64,000 bases of DNA from Desulfovibrio sp. UIB00 (GCF_022508225.1 NZ_JAETXJ010000007.1:124001-188000); one strand, 5' to 3'; positions 51,905-61,836 are shown, counted from the first letter of the stretch. Translations and numbers: made by a program. Notes: generated by a model not told the origin, from the letters alone.

Positions 51905-54148
51905 ATGAAAAACGCGGACCCTGCAAACCTCAGCATATCGGCTACCCAATCCGGGGAAAAGCCGCCTGCGGAATCTCCCCAGGAAATTTGCCTTTCCCAC
52001 GCCTTGCAGAGCGTCTACGGTGACATATTGCTTATAGATTTTGAGAGGGATACCTGCCGCGAACTGTACCACGGGGAAGGTCACTTTGCGCGCATGCCCC
52101 TGGACCAGCCCCTTGCCGAAACGCTCAGACGAGAGCTTGACGAGAGAGTTCACCCCGACGACGCACCACGTTTTGCGGCGTTTTTTTCTCAGGGCAGCCT
52201 GCGGCAGATGCTGGCGCAGACTCCTCTTTTTGCTGCGGAAGACATCCGCAAGAAGGCCCTCAACGGTTTGTACCGATGGGTGCGCATTATTGCCTTTCCT
52301 GCACCCCAATACGGCGGGGAACAGACCTATATTGTCTGCACGGAAGACATTGAAAACCACAAGATTGCGGCCGACATTGCCCATGAGAACGAAATGCTGC
52401 GCCGGCAAAAGCTGGATGCCCTGCGTTACAAGGCAGTGGTGGATCACACCCGCACCCTGGTTTTTGAATGGAGCGGCACAGATCTGACATATCTGAGCCA
52501 CAGGATTCCCGAACTGCTGGCGGGCGAATATGACGGGCGCAATCCCTTTGACGTGTGGCGTGAAGACGATGTCCTCTACGCGGGCGACATGGAACCCTTT
52601 GACACCTGTCTGGCACGCCTTGCTCTGGGTATCCGCTCTGGCGAAACGACCATTCGCCTGCGCCGCCGCGACGGCCAGTACATCTGGTGCAAGATCACCT
52701 ACACCAAGCTTGACGACGGGGAGTCGGAAGAGCGTTACATCGGCACTCTCAACGACGTGGATGCAGCTACGCGCACCGAGCAGGCCCTGCGCCTGCGCGC
52801 AGAGCACGACCCTCTCACAGGCGCGTTCAACACCCAGACATTTTTTGAAAAAATAGACAAGCTCATCAAAAACCGGCCCAACGAGCAGTACTGCGTATTG
52901 CGGTTTGACGTGGCCGGGTTCAAGGCCATCAACGAATCTTTTGGGCTTGAAGAGGGCAACCGCCTGCTAAGGGGCATTGCCCGGCTGATCCGCCAGCGCC
53001 TCATTCCTGAAAAGGAAATCTTTGCCCGGCTCACCGCCGATGTTTTTGCCGTCTGCCTCACAGGCGGCAACGAGCGGACGCTACAGTTCATCCAAAACCT
53101 TTCTCTGCGTCTGGATCACTATTCCGACACCTTTCGGGTCAAGCTGTTCTTTGGTATCTGCCCTGTGGAAAACTCACGCACCCCGGCCCACATTCTGTGC
53201 GACTGGGCCTATCTGGCGCAGAAGACGGTCAAGGGCAGCGACATTGTCAACTTTGCCTTTTACGATGATGCCCTGCGCAAACGCCTGCATGATGAAAGCT
53301 ACATCACTGACCAGATGTACGAAGCGCTGGAAAAACACCAGTTCAGGCTTTTTCTGCAACCCAAGGTGCAGATTTCCAGCGGGCGCATTGTGGGAGCAGA
53401 AGCGCTGGTGCGCTGGCAGCACCCCACAGACGGGCTTATCCTGCCCGGACGTTTTGTACCCCTTTTTGAACGCAACGGCTTTATTGTGCGGCTGGACTCG
53501 TACATCTGGGATCAGACCTGCCAGACCCTGCGCACATGGATCGATAAGCACTACGAACCCATGCCCATCTCTGTGAACATGTCGCGTCTGCATTTTAACG
53601 ATGACGACCTGCCCAACAAGCTCGTCAGCCTCCTGAACAAGTACAATCTGCCACGCCACATGCTTGAGCTGGAACTGACCGAGAGTGCCTTTTTTGCCAA
53701 TGAGCCAAGGCTGAAACGCCTTATGAACGAACTACGGGCCGCAGGATTTGTTTTTTCCATGGACGATTTCGGCACGGGCTACTCATCGCTGAGTACCTTG
53801 CGCGACCTGCCCTTTAACGTGGTCAAGCTTGACCGGGCCTTTATCAGCGACGGCACCACCAACAAACGCGGTCAGATTGTGGCCCGCAACACCATAGCTC
53901 TGGCGCGCGACCTTGATATGTCCATTGTGGCCGAAGGTGTGGAAACCAAGGAACACGCCCGTTTCTTGCTCAACAGCGGCTGCAACTGCGCTCAGGGCTT
54001 CTACTATTCCCGGCCAGTGGATACGGCGGAGTTTGAAGTGCTCAGCTTTGTGCAGGAAAAGGCCTTCTGGGTGCATCCGCAACTGAAGGAAGACGCCATC
54101 CGTCTGGGACTGCCCATAAGCACGGAAGCTCCCATCAAGGAATACTGA
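51905..54148 (+). CDS. PAS-GGDEF-EAL protein with degenerate GGDEF, probable c-di-GMP phosphodiesterase
   Basis: A 747-residue cytoplasmic protein. Two PAS/PAC-like sensory modules fill about 30-300. The GGDEF domain has DPLTGAFNTQTFFEKI but TADVF (377-381) stands where GGDEF should be, so cyclase activity is not expected; it may bind GTP as a regulator. The EAL domain has AEALVRW (Glu499), ELTES, DDFGTGYSSLSTL, VKLDRAFI and AEGVET, so the metal and catalytic residues for c-di-GMP hydrolysis are present. GGAAC precedes the ATG. It lies near the flagellin genes, where c-di-GMP removal would favour motility; that link is inference. Confidence 0.9.
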   Translation: MKNADPANLSISATQSGEKPPAESPQEICLSHALQSVYGDILLIDFERDTCRELYHGEGHFARMPLDQPLAETLRRELDERVHPDDAPRFAAFFSQGSLRQMLAQTPLFAAEDIRKKALNGLYRWVRIIAFPAPQYGGEQTYIVCTEDIENHKIAADIAHENEMLRRQKLDALRYKAVVDHTRTLVFEWSGTDLTYLSHRIPELLAGEYDGRNPFDVWREDDVLYAGDMEPFDTCLARLALGIRSGETTIRLRRRDGQYIWCKITYTKLDDGESEERYIGTLNDVDAATRTEQALRLRAEHDPLTGAFNTQTFFEKIDKLIKNRPNEQYCVLRFDVAGFKAINESFGLEEGNRLLRGIARLIRQRLIPEKEIFARLTADVFAVCLTGGNERTLQFIQNLSLRLDHYSDTFRVKLFFGICPVENSRTPAHILCDWAYLAQKTVKGSDIVNFAFYDDALRKRLHDESYITDQMYEALEKHQFRLFLQPKVQISSGRIVGAEALVRWQHPTDGLILPGRFVPLFERNGFIVRLDSYIWDQTCQTLRTWIDKHYEPMPISVNMSRLHFNDDDLPNKLVSLLNKYNLPRHMLELELTESAFFANEPRLKRLMNELRAAGFVFSMDDFGTGYSSLSTLRDLPFNVVKLDRAFISDGTTNKRGQIVARNTIALARDLDMSIVAEGVETKEHARFLLNSGCNCAQGFYYSRPVDTAEFEVLSFVQEKAFWVHPQLKEDAIRLGLPISTEAPIKEY

Positions 54149-54284
54149 TTCTTTTCGCCACGCCTTCTCGCCCACGCCCCGGCAACACAGATTCAAACCG
54201 TCAAATTACAGCAGTGCTGACGCTGCACCTGCTGACTCAGCATATCTGGCATGCCCGGCATGCATGGTCGCGGGCTTGCCCCGG

Positions 54285-54854
54285 TTACAGCGGCAGACGC
54301 AGCAGGCGGATGGTATGCGGCTGGATATACAGCAGCTTGCCTTCGCAAATGTCGTCCGCACGGGTCACAAAGCTGTCCTTGTTCACGTTCAGGATGGCTT
54401 CTGCCTCGTGGCTGCAGTCAAAAAGATGCAGCACGTCACCGGTCAGCGAGTCGGCGGTTGTCCAGTGTCGGTTCACAGGCGGGCCATCCGGGGTGATGTG
54501 ACGCAGAAAACGAAAAATCACAGCCCTGCCGCTGCCCGGCGCAAGCCATGTGCGGCAGCATTCCCATACCTGATCCACAGAGGGGTCGTCCTCATCTGTA
54601 AATGGCTGGCGCACTTCCAGCGGGAAGGAACGGCTCTGGATGCGCAGCATGCCGTCAACCAGTCCGCAATAGTCAGTTTCCTGCTCCAGAACGGCACGGA
54701 AGGCCTCAGGCGAGGCCGCCAGGCCCATCAGGGTTTCGTTAAGAATGTCGCGCGCCTTGAGAACCCTGATGGTGTGGGTCAGCCGCAAGCCGTTGAGCAC
54801 TGCATAAATTGCGCAAAAAGTGTCCAGTTTGCCCTGATAAAACGGTTTCAGCAT
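54285..54854 (-). CDS. Putative papain-like (C39-type) cysteine peptidase fold protein
   Basis: A 189-residue protein with no signal peptide. The start MLKPFYQGKLDTFCAIYAVL places a Gln (7) seven residues before Cys14, the pattern of oxyanion Gln and nucleophile Cys in papain-like peptidases. His130 in VNRHWTTAD and Asp146 in LHLFDCS fit the remaining catalytic residues. C39 and similar enzymes show the same H-W-x-x-x ... D-x-L-x-L-x-D sequence. It is monocistronic, with GGGGGT before the ATG. Substrate unknown; a bacteriocin-type processing or effector role is not supported by neighbours. Confidence 0.6.
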   Translation of the reverse strand: MLKPFYQGKLDTFCAIYAVLNGLRLTHTIRVLKARDILNETLMGLAASPEAFRAVLEQETDYCGLVDGMLRIQSRSFPLEVRQPFTDEDDPSVDQVWECCRTWLAPGSGRAVIFRFLRHITPDGPPVNRHWTTADSLTGDVLHLFDCSHEAEAILNVNKDSFVTRADDICEGKLLYIQPHTIRLLRLPL

Positions 54855-54943
54855 GAATACCCCCGTTGGTTGTTATGCCCACAGCAACACCCAGGGTCAA
54901 GCCTTCCACCCCGCCAGCATTTTTGCTTTTGCAAAGGTCTTTC

Positions 54944-54972
54944 TTTACAAGCTGCTGCCTCACGTGTATAAA
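54944..54972 (+). promoter_or_regulatory. panC: Sigma-70 promoter of panC
   Basis: TTTACA (54944-54949) and TATAAA (54967-54972) with a 17-base spacer. The leader to the ATG would be about 28 bases. Confidence 0.65.
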
Positions 54973-55006
54973 AGAGCCTTCACAAACAATATCACAATAC
55001 CTTGAT

Positions 55007-55855
55007 ATGCAGATATTTACAAATCCCCAAGAGTTGGCGGCCCAATGCAAGGCCTGGCACCGCGCCGGAGACGATATCGCTCTGGTGCCCACCATGGGCT
55101 ACTACCATCAGGGGCACGAAGACCTCATGGCCTTTGCCCGCACGCAGGCGAAACGCCTGGTGGTGAGCCTTTTTGTCAACCCTGCCCAGTTTGGCCCTGG
55201 CGAGGATCTGGAAGCATATCCCCGCAATGCCGAGCGCGACGCGGACATAGCCCGCAGTCATGGGGCGGACGCGCTGTTCATGCCGCAGCCCGATACCATG
55301 TACGCGCCAGACCACGCCACATGGGTGGAAGTTCCCGAACTTTCCCGTGGCCTGTGCGGCCTCACCCGGCCTGTGCACTTTCGCGGCGTATGCACCGTGG
55401 TGCTCAAGCTCTTTATGCTGACCGGCGCGGATGTCGCCGTTTTTGGACAGAAGGACTGGCAGCAGCAGGCTATCTTGCGCCGCATGGTGCGCGACCTTGA
55501 TGTGCCTGTGCGCATTGAAACGCGCGAAACCGTGCGCGAAGCTGACGGCCTGGCCCTTTCCTCGCGCAACGTCTATCTCAGCCCGGACGAACGCGCCCAT
55601 GCTCCAGAGATCCGCAAGGCCCTGCTCTACGCCCAAAAACTGGCCCAGAGCGGTGAAACCAGCGTCAAGCTGCTGCGCGAGGCGGTGCTGCGCCGCTGGG
55701 CGGAATTTCTGCCCATGGGACGCCTTGACTACCTCAGTATTGTTCACCCGGAATCCATGACTCCGCTCACCGAAGTCACCGGTCCGGCGCTCATGGCCTG
55801 TGCCGTGCGCATAGGCAAGGCCCGGCTTATCGACAATATTCTGTTGCGACCCTAA
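55007..55855 (+). CDS. panC: Pantothenate synthetase
   Basis: Joins pantoate and beta-alanine using ATP. The 282-residue protein has the HIGH-like [52 protein letters not shown] and [14 protein letters not shown]. The usual PTMGALHEGH is varied to YYHQ here, but both His remain. The start at 55007 is chosen by family alignment and promoter position. It is followed by metK after 40 bases, but metK has its own ribosome binding site. panB is 45 kb away. Confidence 0.95.
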   Translation: MQIFTNPQELAAQCKAWHRAGDDIALVPTMGYYHQGHEDLMAFARTQAKRLVVSLFVNPAQFGPGEDLEAYPRNAERDADIARSHGADALFMPQPDTMYAPDHATWVEVPELSRGLCGLTRPVHFRGVCTVVLKLFMLTGADVAVFGQKDWQQQAILRRMVRDLDVPVRIETRETVREADGLALSSRNVYLSPDERAHAPEIRKALLYAQKLAQSGETSVKLLREAVLRRWAEFLPMGRLDYLSIVHPESMTPLTEVTGPALMACAVRIGKARLIDNILLRP

Positions 55856-55895
55856 AACCCGCGCCGCACTGACGCGAGCGCCCAAGGAGATTCAT

Positions 55896-57068
55896 ATGCA
55901 CACCAAGGGCAAATACTTTTTCACTTCAGAATCTGTAACTGAAGGCCACCCCGACAAGGTCGCCGACCAGATTTCCGATGCCATTCTTGATACCCTGCTG
56001 GCACAGGACGCCAACGCCCACGTGGCCTGCGAAACCCTGGTGACCACAGGCATGGCTGTTATCGCTGGCGAAATTACCACCAGCGGCTACGCCGACCTGC
56101 CCCATGTGGTGCGCGAGACCATCAAGGGTATTGGCTACAATAGCTCAGAAATGGGTTTTGACTGGCAGACCTGCGCTGTTATCAACGCCATTGGCCGCCA
56201 GTCGCCCGACATTGCCCAGGGCGTGCTGCGCGAAAAGCCCGAAGATCAGGGCGCTGGCGACCAGGGCATGATGTTTGGCTTTGCCTGCAACGAGACTTCC
56301 ACCCTTATGCCCGCCCCCATTTACTGGGCGCACCAGCTTTCGCAGCAGCTGGCGAAAGTGCGCAAGGACGGTACGGTGGACATTTTCCGTCCCGATGGCA
56401 AGACCCAGGTTTCCTTTGAATATCAGGACGGAAAGCCTGTGCGTATCAACAACGTGGTGGTCTCCACCCAGCACAGCGCCACCGCCAGCCAGGCTGATGT
56501 GGCCGAAGCCGTGAAAAAACACGTCATTCGCCCCATCCTGGAACCCTCCGGCTATTTTGACGAAAAGGCCTGCGAAATCTTCATCAACACCACGGGCCGT
56601 TTTGTGGTGGGTGGCCCCATGGGCGACTGCGGCCTCACAGGCCGCAAGATCATTCAGGACACCTACGGCGGCAGCGGTCACCACGGCGGCGGCGCGTTCT
56701 CCGGCAAGGATCCCTCCAAGGTTGACCGTTCCGGCGCGTACATGGGCCGCTACATTGCAAAAAATGTTGTTGCCGCTGGCCTCGCACCCATATGCGAAGT
56801 GCAGATCGCCTATTGCATCGGCGTGGCCCAGCCCGTCAGCGTGCTTGTCTCCTCGCAGGGCACCAGCGACCTGCCGGACGAACTGCTGACCAAGGCCGTG
56901 CGCGAAGTCTTTGACCTGCGCCCCTACTTCATCAGCAAGCGCCTTGATCTCAAGCGCCCCATCTACCAGAAGTCTTCCTGCTATGGTCACTTTGGCCGCG
57001 AACTGCCGGAATTCACCTGGGAAAAGACTGACGCCGTAGCCGACCTGCGTACCGCCGCCAAGGTGTAG
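55896..57068 (+). CDS. metK: S-adenosylmethionine synthetase
   Basis: Makes SAM from methionine and ATP. The 390-residue length is normal. Motifs are [70 protein letters not shown] and [17 protein letters not shown] precedes the ATG. It probably shares the panC transcript. I saw no SAM riboswitch upstream. A 12-bp hairpin at 57095-57130 follows. Confidence 0.98.
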   Translation: MHTKGKYFFTSESVTEGHPDKVADQISDAILDTLLAQDANAHVACETLVTTGMAVIAGEITTSGYADLPHVVRETIKGIGYNSSEMGFDWQTCAVINAIGRQSPDIAQGVLREKPEDQGAGDQGMMFGFACNETSTLMPAPIYWAHQLSQQLAKVRKDGTVDIFRPDGKTQVSFEYQDGKPVRINNVVVSTQHSATASQADVAEAVKKHVIRPILEPSGYFDEKACEIFINTTGRFVVGGPMGDCGLTGRKIIQDTYGGSGHHGGGAFSGKDPSKVDRSGAYMGRYIAKNVVAAGLAPICEVQIAYCIGVAQPVSVLVSSQGTSDLPDELLTKAVREVFDLRPYFISKRLDLKRPIYQKSSCYGHFGRELPEFTWEKTDAVADLRTAAKV

Positions 57069-57094
57069 CGCGAGCCTGCATATTCACCCTTTTG

Positions 57095-57130
57095 AGGTGC
57101 AGGAAACTCCTTGCTGGGTTTTCTGCACCT
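57095..57130 (+). terminator. Terminator after metK
   Basis: A 12-bp stem with one G-U pair (57095-57106 with 57119-57130) followed by TATTTTAT. Confidence 0.78.
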
Positions 57131-57220
57131 TATTTTATCCATTTTTTTTGCTCGCATATTCCGGCTACATGCTTTTGATCGCCTTAAATTCCGGCTAAAT
57201 ATCCCTTTCATCCGCACGAG

Positions 57221-57249
57221 TTGCAAGCCGCCTCGCCCTTGCCTATACT
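57221..57249 (+). promoter_or_regulatory. aroC: Sigma-70 promoter of the aroC operon
   Basis: TTGCAA (57221-57226) and TATACT (57244-57249) with exactly 17 bases between. The predicted leader is about 160 bases. Confidence 0.68.
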
Positions 57250-57416
57250 GGTTCACTTGACCGCGCCGCTCCGGCGCTATTCTGAGCAGATTCACCCTAG
57301 AACTGCCCGTAGTCTGCGCGAGCAGACACCCGCCACAAAGGGCCAGCCGCGATGCATTACGCTGGCAATGCCCCTTGTGAGCGACTAAAAATGCTGTAGT
57401 GAAGGCGAGGTAGCAC

Positions 57417-58514
57417 ATGGCTGGCAATACATTCGGACAGGCCCTCCGGCTGACAACATTCGGCGAATCCCACGGCGTGGGCCTTGGCGGCGTCATTGAC
57501 GGCTGCCCGGCTGGCCTGGCCCTGACAGAGGCCGACATTCAGGCCGAGCTTGACCGCCGCAAACCCGGTCAGGGCCCCACCGCCACCAAGCGCAAGGAAT
57601 CGGACACGGTTCGCCTGCTCTCCGGCGTGTACGAGGGCATGACCACCGGCACGTCCATTGCCTTCTACATCGCCAACGAAGACCAGCGCTCGCACGACTA
57701 CGGCAATCTGGCCGAAGTTTTCCGCCCCGGCCATGCAGACTGGGGATATTTTCAGAAGTACAACGGCATACGCGACCATCGAGGCGGCGGGCGCTCCTCT
57801 GGGCGCGAGACCGCAGCCCGCGTGGCTGGCGGCGTCATTGCCCGCAAGATTCTTGAACGACGTGGCGTAAAAATCATGGCCGCCTGCGTGGAACTGGGCG
57901 GAACCGCCGTGCAGGACTGGGCAACCCTTGACCTGGACAATGCCCGCAACCGCCCCTACTGCGCCGCCACCGAGGCCATGCCCTCCCTGTGGGATCAGGT
58001 TGTGCTGGCCGCCCGCAAAGCGGGCGACACATTGGGAGGCATTGTGCGCATTGAGGCGCGCAATGTGCCCGCAGGTCTTGGCGAGCCCGTTTTTGACAAG
58101 CTGGAGGCTGTGCTGGCCCACGCCATCATGAGCATTGGCGCGGTTAAAGGCTTTTCTGTGGGCGAAGGTTTTGGCGCGGCCAAGTTGCATGGCTCGCAGA
58201 ACAACGACCCCCTGCTCCCCGCCGACCCGGCGCAGCCCGGCAAGGCCCGCTTTGCTTCCAACCATGCAGGGGGCATACTGGGTGGCATTTCCAGTGGACA
58301 GACCATTGTGATGCACGCTGCGGTCAAGCCCATCGCATCCATAGCCGTTACCCAGCAGACCGTGGACAAGGAAGGCAACGCCGCCTCCGTGCTCATTGGC
58401 GGACGACACGACCTTGCCGCCATCCCGCGCGTAGTGCCGGTTATGGAAGCCATGACAGCTTTGGCCCTTGCCGATGCCCTGCTGCTCCAGCAGCGCATGG
58501 GGCTGGCCCTGTGA
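57417..58514 (+). CDS. aroC: Chorismate synthase
   Basis: Converts EPSP to chorismate with reduced FMN. The 365-residue protein has NTFGQALRLTTFGESHGVGL at the start, RRKPGQGP, RPGHADWGYFQKY, GGGRSSGRETAARVAGG, HAGGILGGISSGQTIV and GRHDLAAIPRVVPVMEAM, all chorismate synthase signatures. GAGGT precedes the ATG. It overlaps the next gene by GTGA (58511-58514). Confidence 0.98.
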   Translation: MAGNTFGQALRLTTFGESHGVGLGGVIDGCPAGLALTEADIQAELDRRKPGQGPTATKRKESDTVRLLSGVYEGMTTGTSIAFYIANEDQRSHDYGNLAEVFRPGHADWGYFQKYNGIRDHRGGGRSSGRETAARVAGGVIARKILERRGVKIMAACVELGGTAVQDWATLDLDNARNRPYCAATEAMPSLWDQVVLAARKAGDTLGGIVRIEARNVPAGLGEPVFDKLEAVLAHAIMSIGAVKGFSVGEGFGAAKLHGSQNNDPLLPADPAQPGKARFASNHAGGILGGISSGQTIVMHAAVKPIASIAVTQQTVDKEGNAASVLIGGRHDLAAIPRVVPVMEAMTALALADALLLQQRMGLAL

Positions 58515-58822
58515 ACAAAAAGGCCGATGCTCGCACTCTGAACGCCCTGCGTTCTGTTGGCCCGGCAACCATTGAAGACCTGCGCCTGCTTGGCGTTGCG
58601 GATATTTCCGCCCTGGCGGGGTGCGACCCTCAGGCCCTGTATGATGAACTGTGCCGCATCAAAGGCCGGAAAATTGATATCTGCTGTCTTGATGTTTTCA
58701 ATTGCGCTGTTGCCCAGGCAAAGAACCCGGAACTTTCTGATGAACAGCGCAACTGGTTCTGGTGGTCGCGGCAGCGCAAGGCTGCAACAAGCCCAAGGAT
58801 TGCTGACAAGGCGAGTGCATGA
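58511..58822 (+). CDS. Helix-hairpin-helix, Cdd1-like (pathogenicity-locus family) protein
   Basis: A 103-residue protein starting at GTG, overlapping aroC by GTGA and recD2 by ATGA. LNALRSVGPATIEDLRLLGV near residue 10 is a helix-hairpin-helix-type DNA-contact motif; LYDELCRIKGRKIDICCLDV follows. This matches the Cdd1 (pathogenicity locus) family, also related to the C-terminal domain of TfoX. A DNA-binding role next to the RecD2 helicase is plausible but not shown. Confidence 0.8.
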   Translation: MNKKADARTLNALRSVGPATIEDLRLLGVADISALAGCDPQALYDELCRIKGRKIDICCLDVFNCAVAQAKNPELSDEQRNWFWWSRQRKAATSPRIADKASA

Positions 58823-61059
58823 GCAACCTGCCCCTTTTACAAGATCCCGATTCCGTTGAACTCACCGGCACGGTGGAGCGCGTTGTCTTCCACAATGAAG
58901 AAAACGGCTACACTGTGCTGCGTTTGTTGCCCGCCAGTGTGAACAGCGGCAACGGCAACGCTGGCCTCACCCGACCACGCGACCCTGTTTCGTGCATCGG
59001 GCACATGGTCAACCCGCAAGCGGGCGTGCAGCTCAAGGTATCGGGGCGCTGGGTCAACAACCCCCGTTTTGGCCGCCAGATCGAGTTTCAGAACGCCGAT
59101 GAAATGCTGCCCGCCACCAGCGAGGGCATCCGCCTCTATCTCGCCTCGGGCCTTATCAAGGGCGTTGGCGAAGAAATGGCCGGGCGCATAGTCGAAGCCT
59201 TTGGCACGGATACCATCCGTATTCTTGACGAAGAGCCAGAGCGCCTGCTCAAGGTGCGCGGCGTGGGCAGCAAGAGCCTTGACCGCATCCGCACCTCCTG
59301 GGCCGAGCACCGGGGTATGCGCGACCTGCTGCTCTTTTTGCAGCCCCACGGTATTACACCGGCCTACGCTGTACGCATCTACCGCGCTTACGGCGCTGAG
59401 GCGCTCGCCATTGTGCGCGAGAATCCCTATCGCCTTGCCATGGATATCCACGGCATCGGCTTTGTTACCGCTGACGCCGCCGCAAGCAAGCTGGGCTTTG
59501 AGCACGACAACCCCCTGCGTGTACAGGCGGGGACCCTCTATGTGCTGCAAAAAGCCACGGACGATGGCAACGTCTATTTGCCGCAGGCGGAGCTGACCGA
59601 GGCCGTTTGCGCCCAGATCGGCGTTGACGAAGGCCTTGTGGAGGATGCCCTCGCCGCGCTCGAAGCCGATGAGCGCATTGTGCGCGAAGAGCTGGATATG
59701 CCCGACGCCCCCGGCGAAATCGGCGTGTACATGCGGCGCTACCACCACTGCGAGTCAAAAACCGCCTTCTACATTCAGCGCCTCTTACGCTCGCCCAAAT
59801 CCGTGCGTTTTGAAAAGCCGGATGCGCTGGTGGACAAGGTTGTGGGCGAACTGAACATTTCCCTCGCGGCAGAGCAGCTTGAGGCCGTGCGCACCGCCGC
59901 CCGCAGCAAGATGATGGTGCTCACCGGCGGCCCCGGCACTGGCAAAACCACCATCATCAACGCCATTATCAAGCTCTTTGGCGAGGTGCGCGCCCGCATA
60001 CTGCTGGCAGCCCCCACAGGCCGCGCCGCCAAGCGCATGTCTGAAACGTCTGGCCGCGAATCGCGCACCATCCACCGTCTGCTGGAATATAGCCCCAAGG
60101 AAGACGGCTTTGCACGCAATGAGGACAATCCCCTCGCCTGCGGTCTCCTTGTGGTGGATGAAGCCTCCATGATGGACACCCTGCTCTTCTACCACCTGCT
60201 CAAGGCTGTGCCGCTGGGCGCAACCCTTGTGCTGGTAGGCGATGTGCACCAGTTGCCCTCGGTAGGCCCAGGCAACGTGCTTGCAGATATTATCCGCTCC
60301 GGCGTTGTGCCTGTTGTGGAACTGACCGAAATTTTCCGTCAGTCTGCGGAGAGCGAAATCATCTGCAATGCCCACCTCATCAACCGTGGCGAAATTCCCT
60401 CGCTTGAATCGAGCAAGGAGCGGCTCTCGGACTTCTACTTTATACATCAGAACGATGCAGAAAAAGCTGCGGAACTCATTGTGGATCTGGTGCGCAACCA
60501 CATTCCCCGGCGTTTCAACCTCGACCCGGTGGACGACATCCAGGTGCTCACGCCCATGCACAAGGGCGCAGTGGGTGCTGGCCGCATGAACGCCTGCCTT
60601 CAGGAAGCCCTGAACCCCCACGGCGTGGAAGTGCGCCGTGGCGACCGCTGCTTCCGCCTGCACGACAAGGTCATGCAGATACGCAACAACTACGACAAGG
60701 ACGTTTTTAACGGCGACATGGGACGCATCAGCTTTATGGACGTGCGCGAACGCACCCTCAGCATCACCTTTGACGAGCGCGTTGTGCCCTACGAATTTGA
60801 TGAACTGGATGAAATCGCGCCTGCCTATGCCATTTCCATCCACAAGTCGCAAGGCTCGGAATACCCCGCCGTGGTCATTCCCGTCATGATGCAGCACTAT
60901 GTGCTTTTGCAGCGCAACCTTATTTACACGGGTGTAACGCGCGGCAAAAAACTGGTCATTCTGGTGGGCGAATCCCGCGCCCTGCACATGGCTGTCAAAA
61001 ACAACAAGACCCGTAAGCGCTTCACCCGGCTGGCCCAGCGCCTCGCGCCTGTGGAGTAG
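58819..61059 (+). CDS. recD2: RecD2-type ATP-dependent DNA helicase
   Basis: A 746-residue superfamily 1B 5'-3' helicase of the RecD2/TraA group, acting without RecBC. The N-terminal OB-like domain begins VERVVFHNEENGYTVL. Helix-hairpin-helix segments follow (RLLKVRGVGSKSLDRI, LAMDIHGIGFVTADA). The motor has Walker A GGPGTGKTTIINAI (about 371-384), VVDEASMMDTLLF and GDVHQLPSVGPGNVL, then AYAISIHKSQGSEYPAV and YTGVTRGKKLVIL at the end. It is the third gene of the aroC operon. RecD2 proteins help in double-strand break and mismatch handling. Confidence 0.95.
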   Translation: MSNLPLLQDPDSVELTGTVERVVFHNEENGYTVLRLLPASVNSGNGNAGLTRPRDPVSCIGHMVNPQAGVQLKVSGRWVNNPRFGRQIEFQNADEMLPATSEGIRLYLASGLIKGVGEEMAGRIVEAFGTDTIRILDEEPERLLKVRGVGSKSLDRIRTSWAEHRGMRDLLLFLQPHGITPAYAVRIYRAYGAEALAIVRENPYRLAMDIHGIGFVTADAAASKLGFEHDNPLRVQAGTLYVLQKATDDGNVYLPQAELTEAVCAQIGVDEGLVEDALAALEADERIVREELDMPDAPGEIGVYMRRYHHCESKTAFYIQRLLRSPKSVRFEKPDALVDKVVGELNISLAAEQLEAVRTAARSKMMVLTGGPGTGKTTIINAIIKLFGEVRARILLAAPTGRAAKRMSETSGRESRTIHRLLEYSPKEDGFARNEDNPLACGLLVVDEASMMDTLLFYHLLKAVPLGATLVLVGDVHQLPSVGPGNVLADIIRSGVVPVVELTEIFRQSAESEIICNAHLINRGEIPSLESSKERLSDFYFIHQNDAEKAAELIVDLVRNHIPRRFNLDPVDDIQVLTPMHKGAVGAGRMNACLQEALNPHGVEVRRGDRCFRLHDKVMQIRNNYDKDVFNGDMGRISFMDVRERTLSITFDERVVPYEFDELDEIAPAYAISIHKSQGSEYPAVVIPVMMQHYVLLQRNLIYTGVTRGKKLVILVGESRALHMAVKNNKTRKRFTRLAQRLAPVE

Positions 61060-61142
61060 CATGGGGGCACAAATTGTCGTTCTGAAACTCCAGCCCGTTT
61101 GCACTGCGGATTTTAAAGAAACAGTGCCGACCAGGATTCATT

Positions 61143-61775
61143 ATGAAATACCTTGATGACTCATGGGAAAGAAACGAGCATTTCAGTTTTTTCCAATCGC
61201 GCAGAAACCCATGCTTCAGTGTTTCTTTTTCAGCAAATATTGCAAGGCTGTGTGAAATAAAAGCTCAGAATGGCTTTCGGCTTACGGATTGTATCTATTT
61301 TGCCGCCATGCTTGCCGTTCATGGTGTTGCAGGATTTAGACAGCGCATAGTCAATTTGCGCCCTGCGGAATTTGAACGCATTGATGCGGCGTTTACCTAC
61401 ATCCCCAAGGGCAGAAAACTGCATTGCAACTGCGTTGCGAAATTTGACCCAAAATTTTCCGTCTTCAGCAGCAATATCAGTGCTGCGCGGGCTATTGCCG
61501 ACCAGAATCCAACGCTTTGCCCCAAGGGCGGCGACGTGCAAAGCTTGATCTACTTTAGCTGCGTGCCAGACATTCCCATACTTTCAGCAACAAATCCCTG
61601 GGGTGATCCGTGGATCGACAGCGTGCCCAGAATTCTTTTTGGCAAAAAAGATGACGCAGGGAATGTCACCATTTCCATTGAAGCGCTCCATAGCTTTATT
61701 GACGGAATACATCTGGCTGAGTTTTATAAGCTCTTTACACAAATCATCGAATCCCCCCACGAATACTTCAGCTGA
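61143..61775 (+). CDS. Chloramphenicol acetyltransferase-like (CatA-family) protein
   Basis: A 210-residue protein. The N-terminus WERNEHFSFFQSRRNPCFSV matches the usual CAT opening W-x-R-x-E-H-F. The catalytic motif HSFIDGIH places His183 four residues before Asp187, as in CAT; the preceding His of the common HHAVCDG motif is Leu here. LIYFSCVPDIP and NPWGDPWID correspond to the substrate pocket. It therefore could acetylate chloramphenicol, or a related hydroxyl substrate. Composition is less GC-rich than its neighbours. It lies alone between recD2 and a repeat cluster, with its own strong terminator. Confidence 0.78.
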   Translation: MKYLDDSWERNEHFSFFQSRRNPCFSVSFSANIARLCEIKAQNGFRLTDCIYFAAMLAVHGVAGFRQRIVNLRPAEFERIDAAFTYIPKGRKLHCNCVAKFDPKFSVFSSNISAARAIADQNPTLCPKGGDVQSLIYFSCVPDIPILSATNPWGDPWIDSVPRILFGKKDDAGNVTISIEALHSFIDGIHLAEFYKLFTQIIESPHEYFS

Positions 61776-61791
61776 TCGCGACAGCGCCAGT

Positions 61792-61836
61792 AAAAAAGAT
61801 AGCCCGGCTCATTCCATGAACCGGGCTATCTTTTTT
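61792..61836 (+). terminator. Terminator after the CAT-like gene
   Basis: A 16-bp stem (61792-61807 and 61821-61836; core GATAGCCCGG) with A-run and T-run flanks. Confidence 0.9.

Larger units (their letters stand above)
57069..57416. other. Intergenic region between metK and aroC
   Basis: No gene is visible. It holds the metK terminator (57095-57130) and a good sigma-70 promoter (57221-57249), both listed. Confidence 0.6.

Noticed and set aside
55856..55895. SAM riboswitch before metK
   Set aside because: Only 40 bases separate panC and metK and no SAM-aptamer core is visible.
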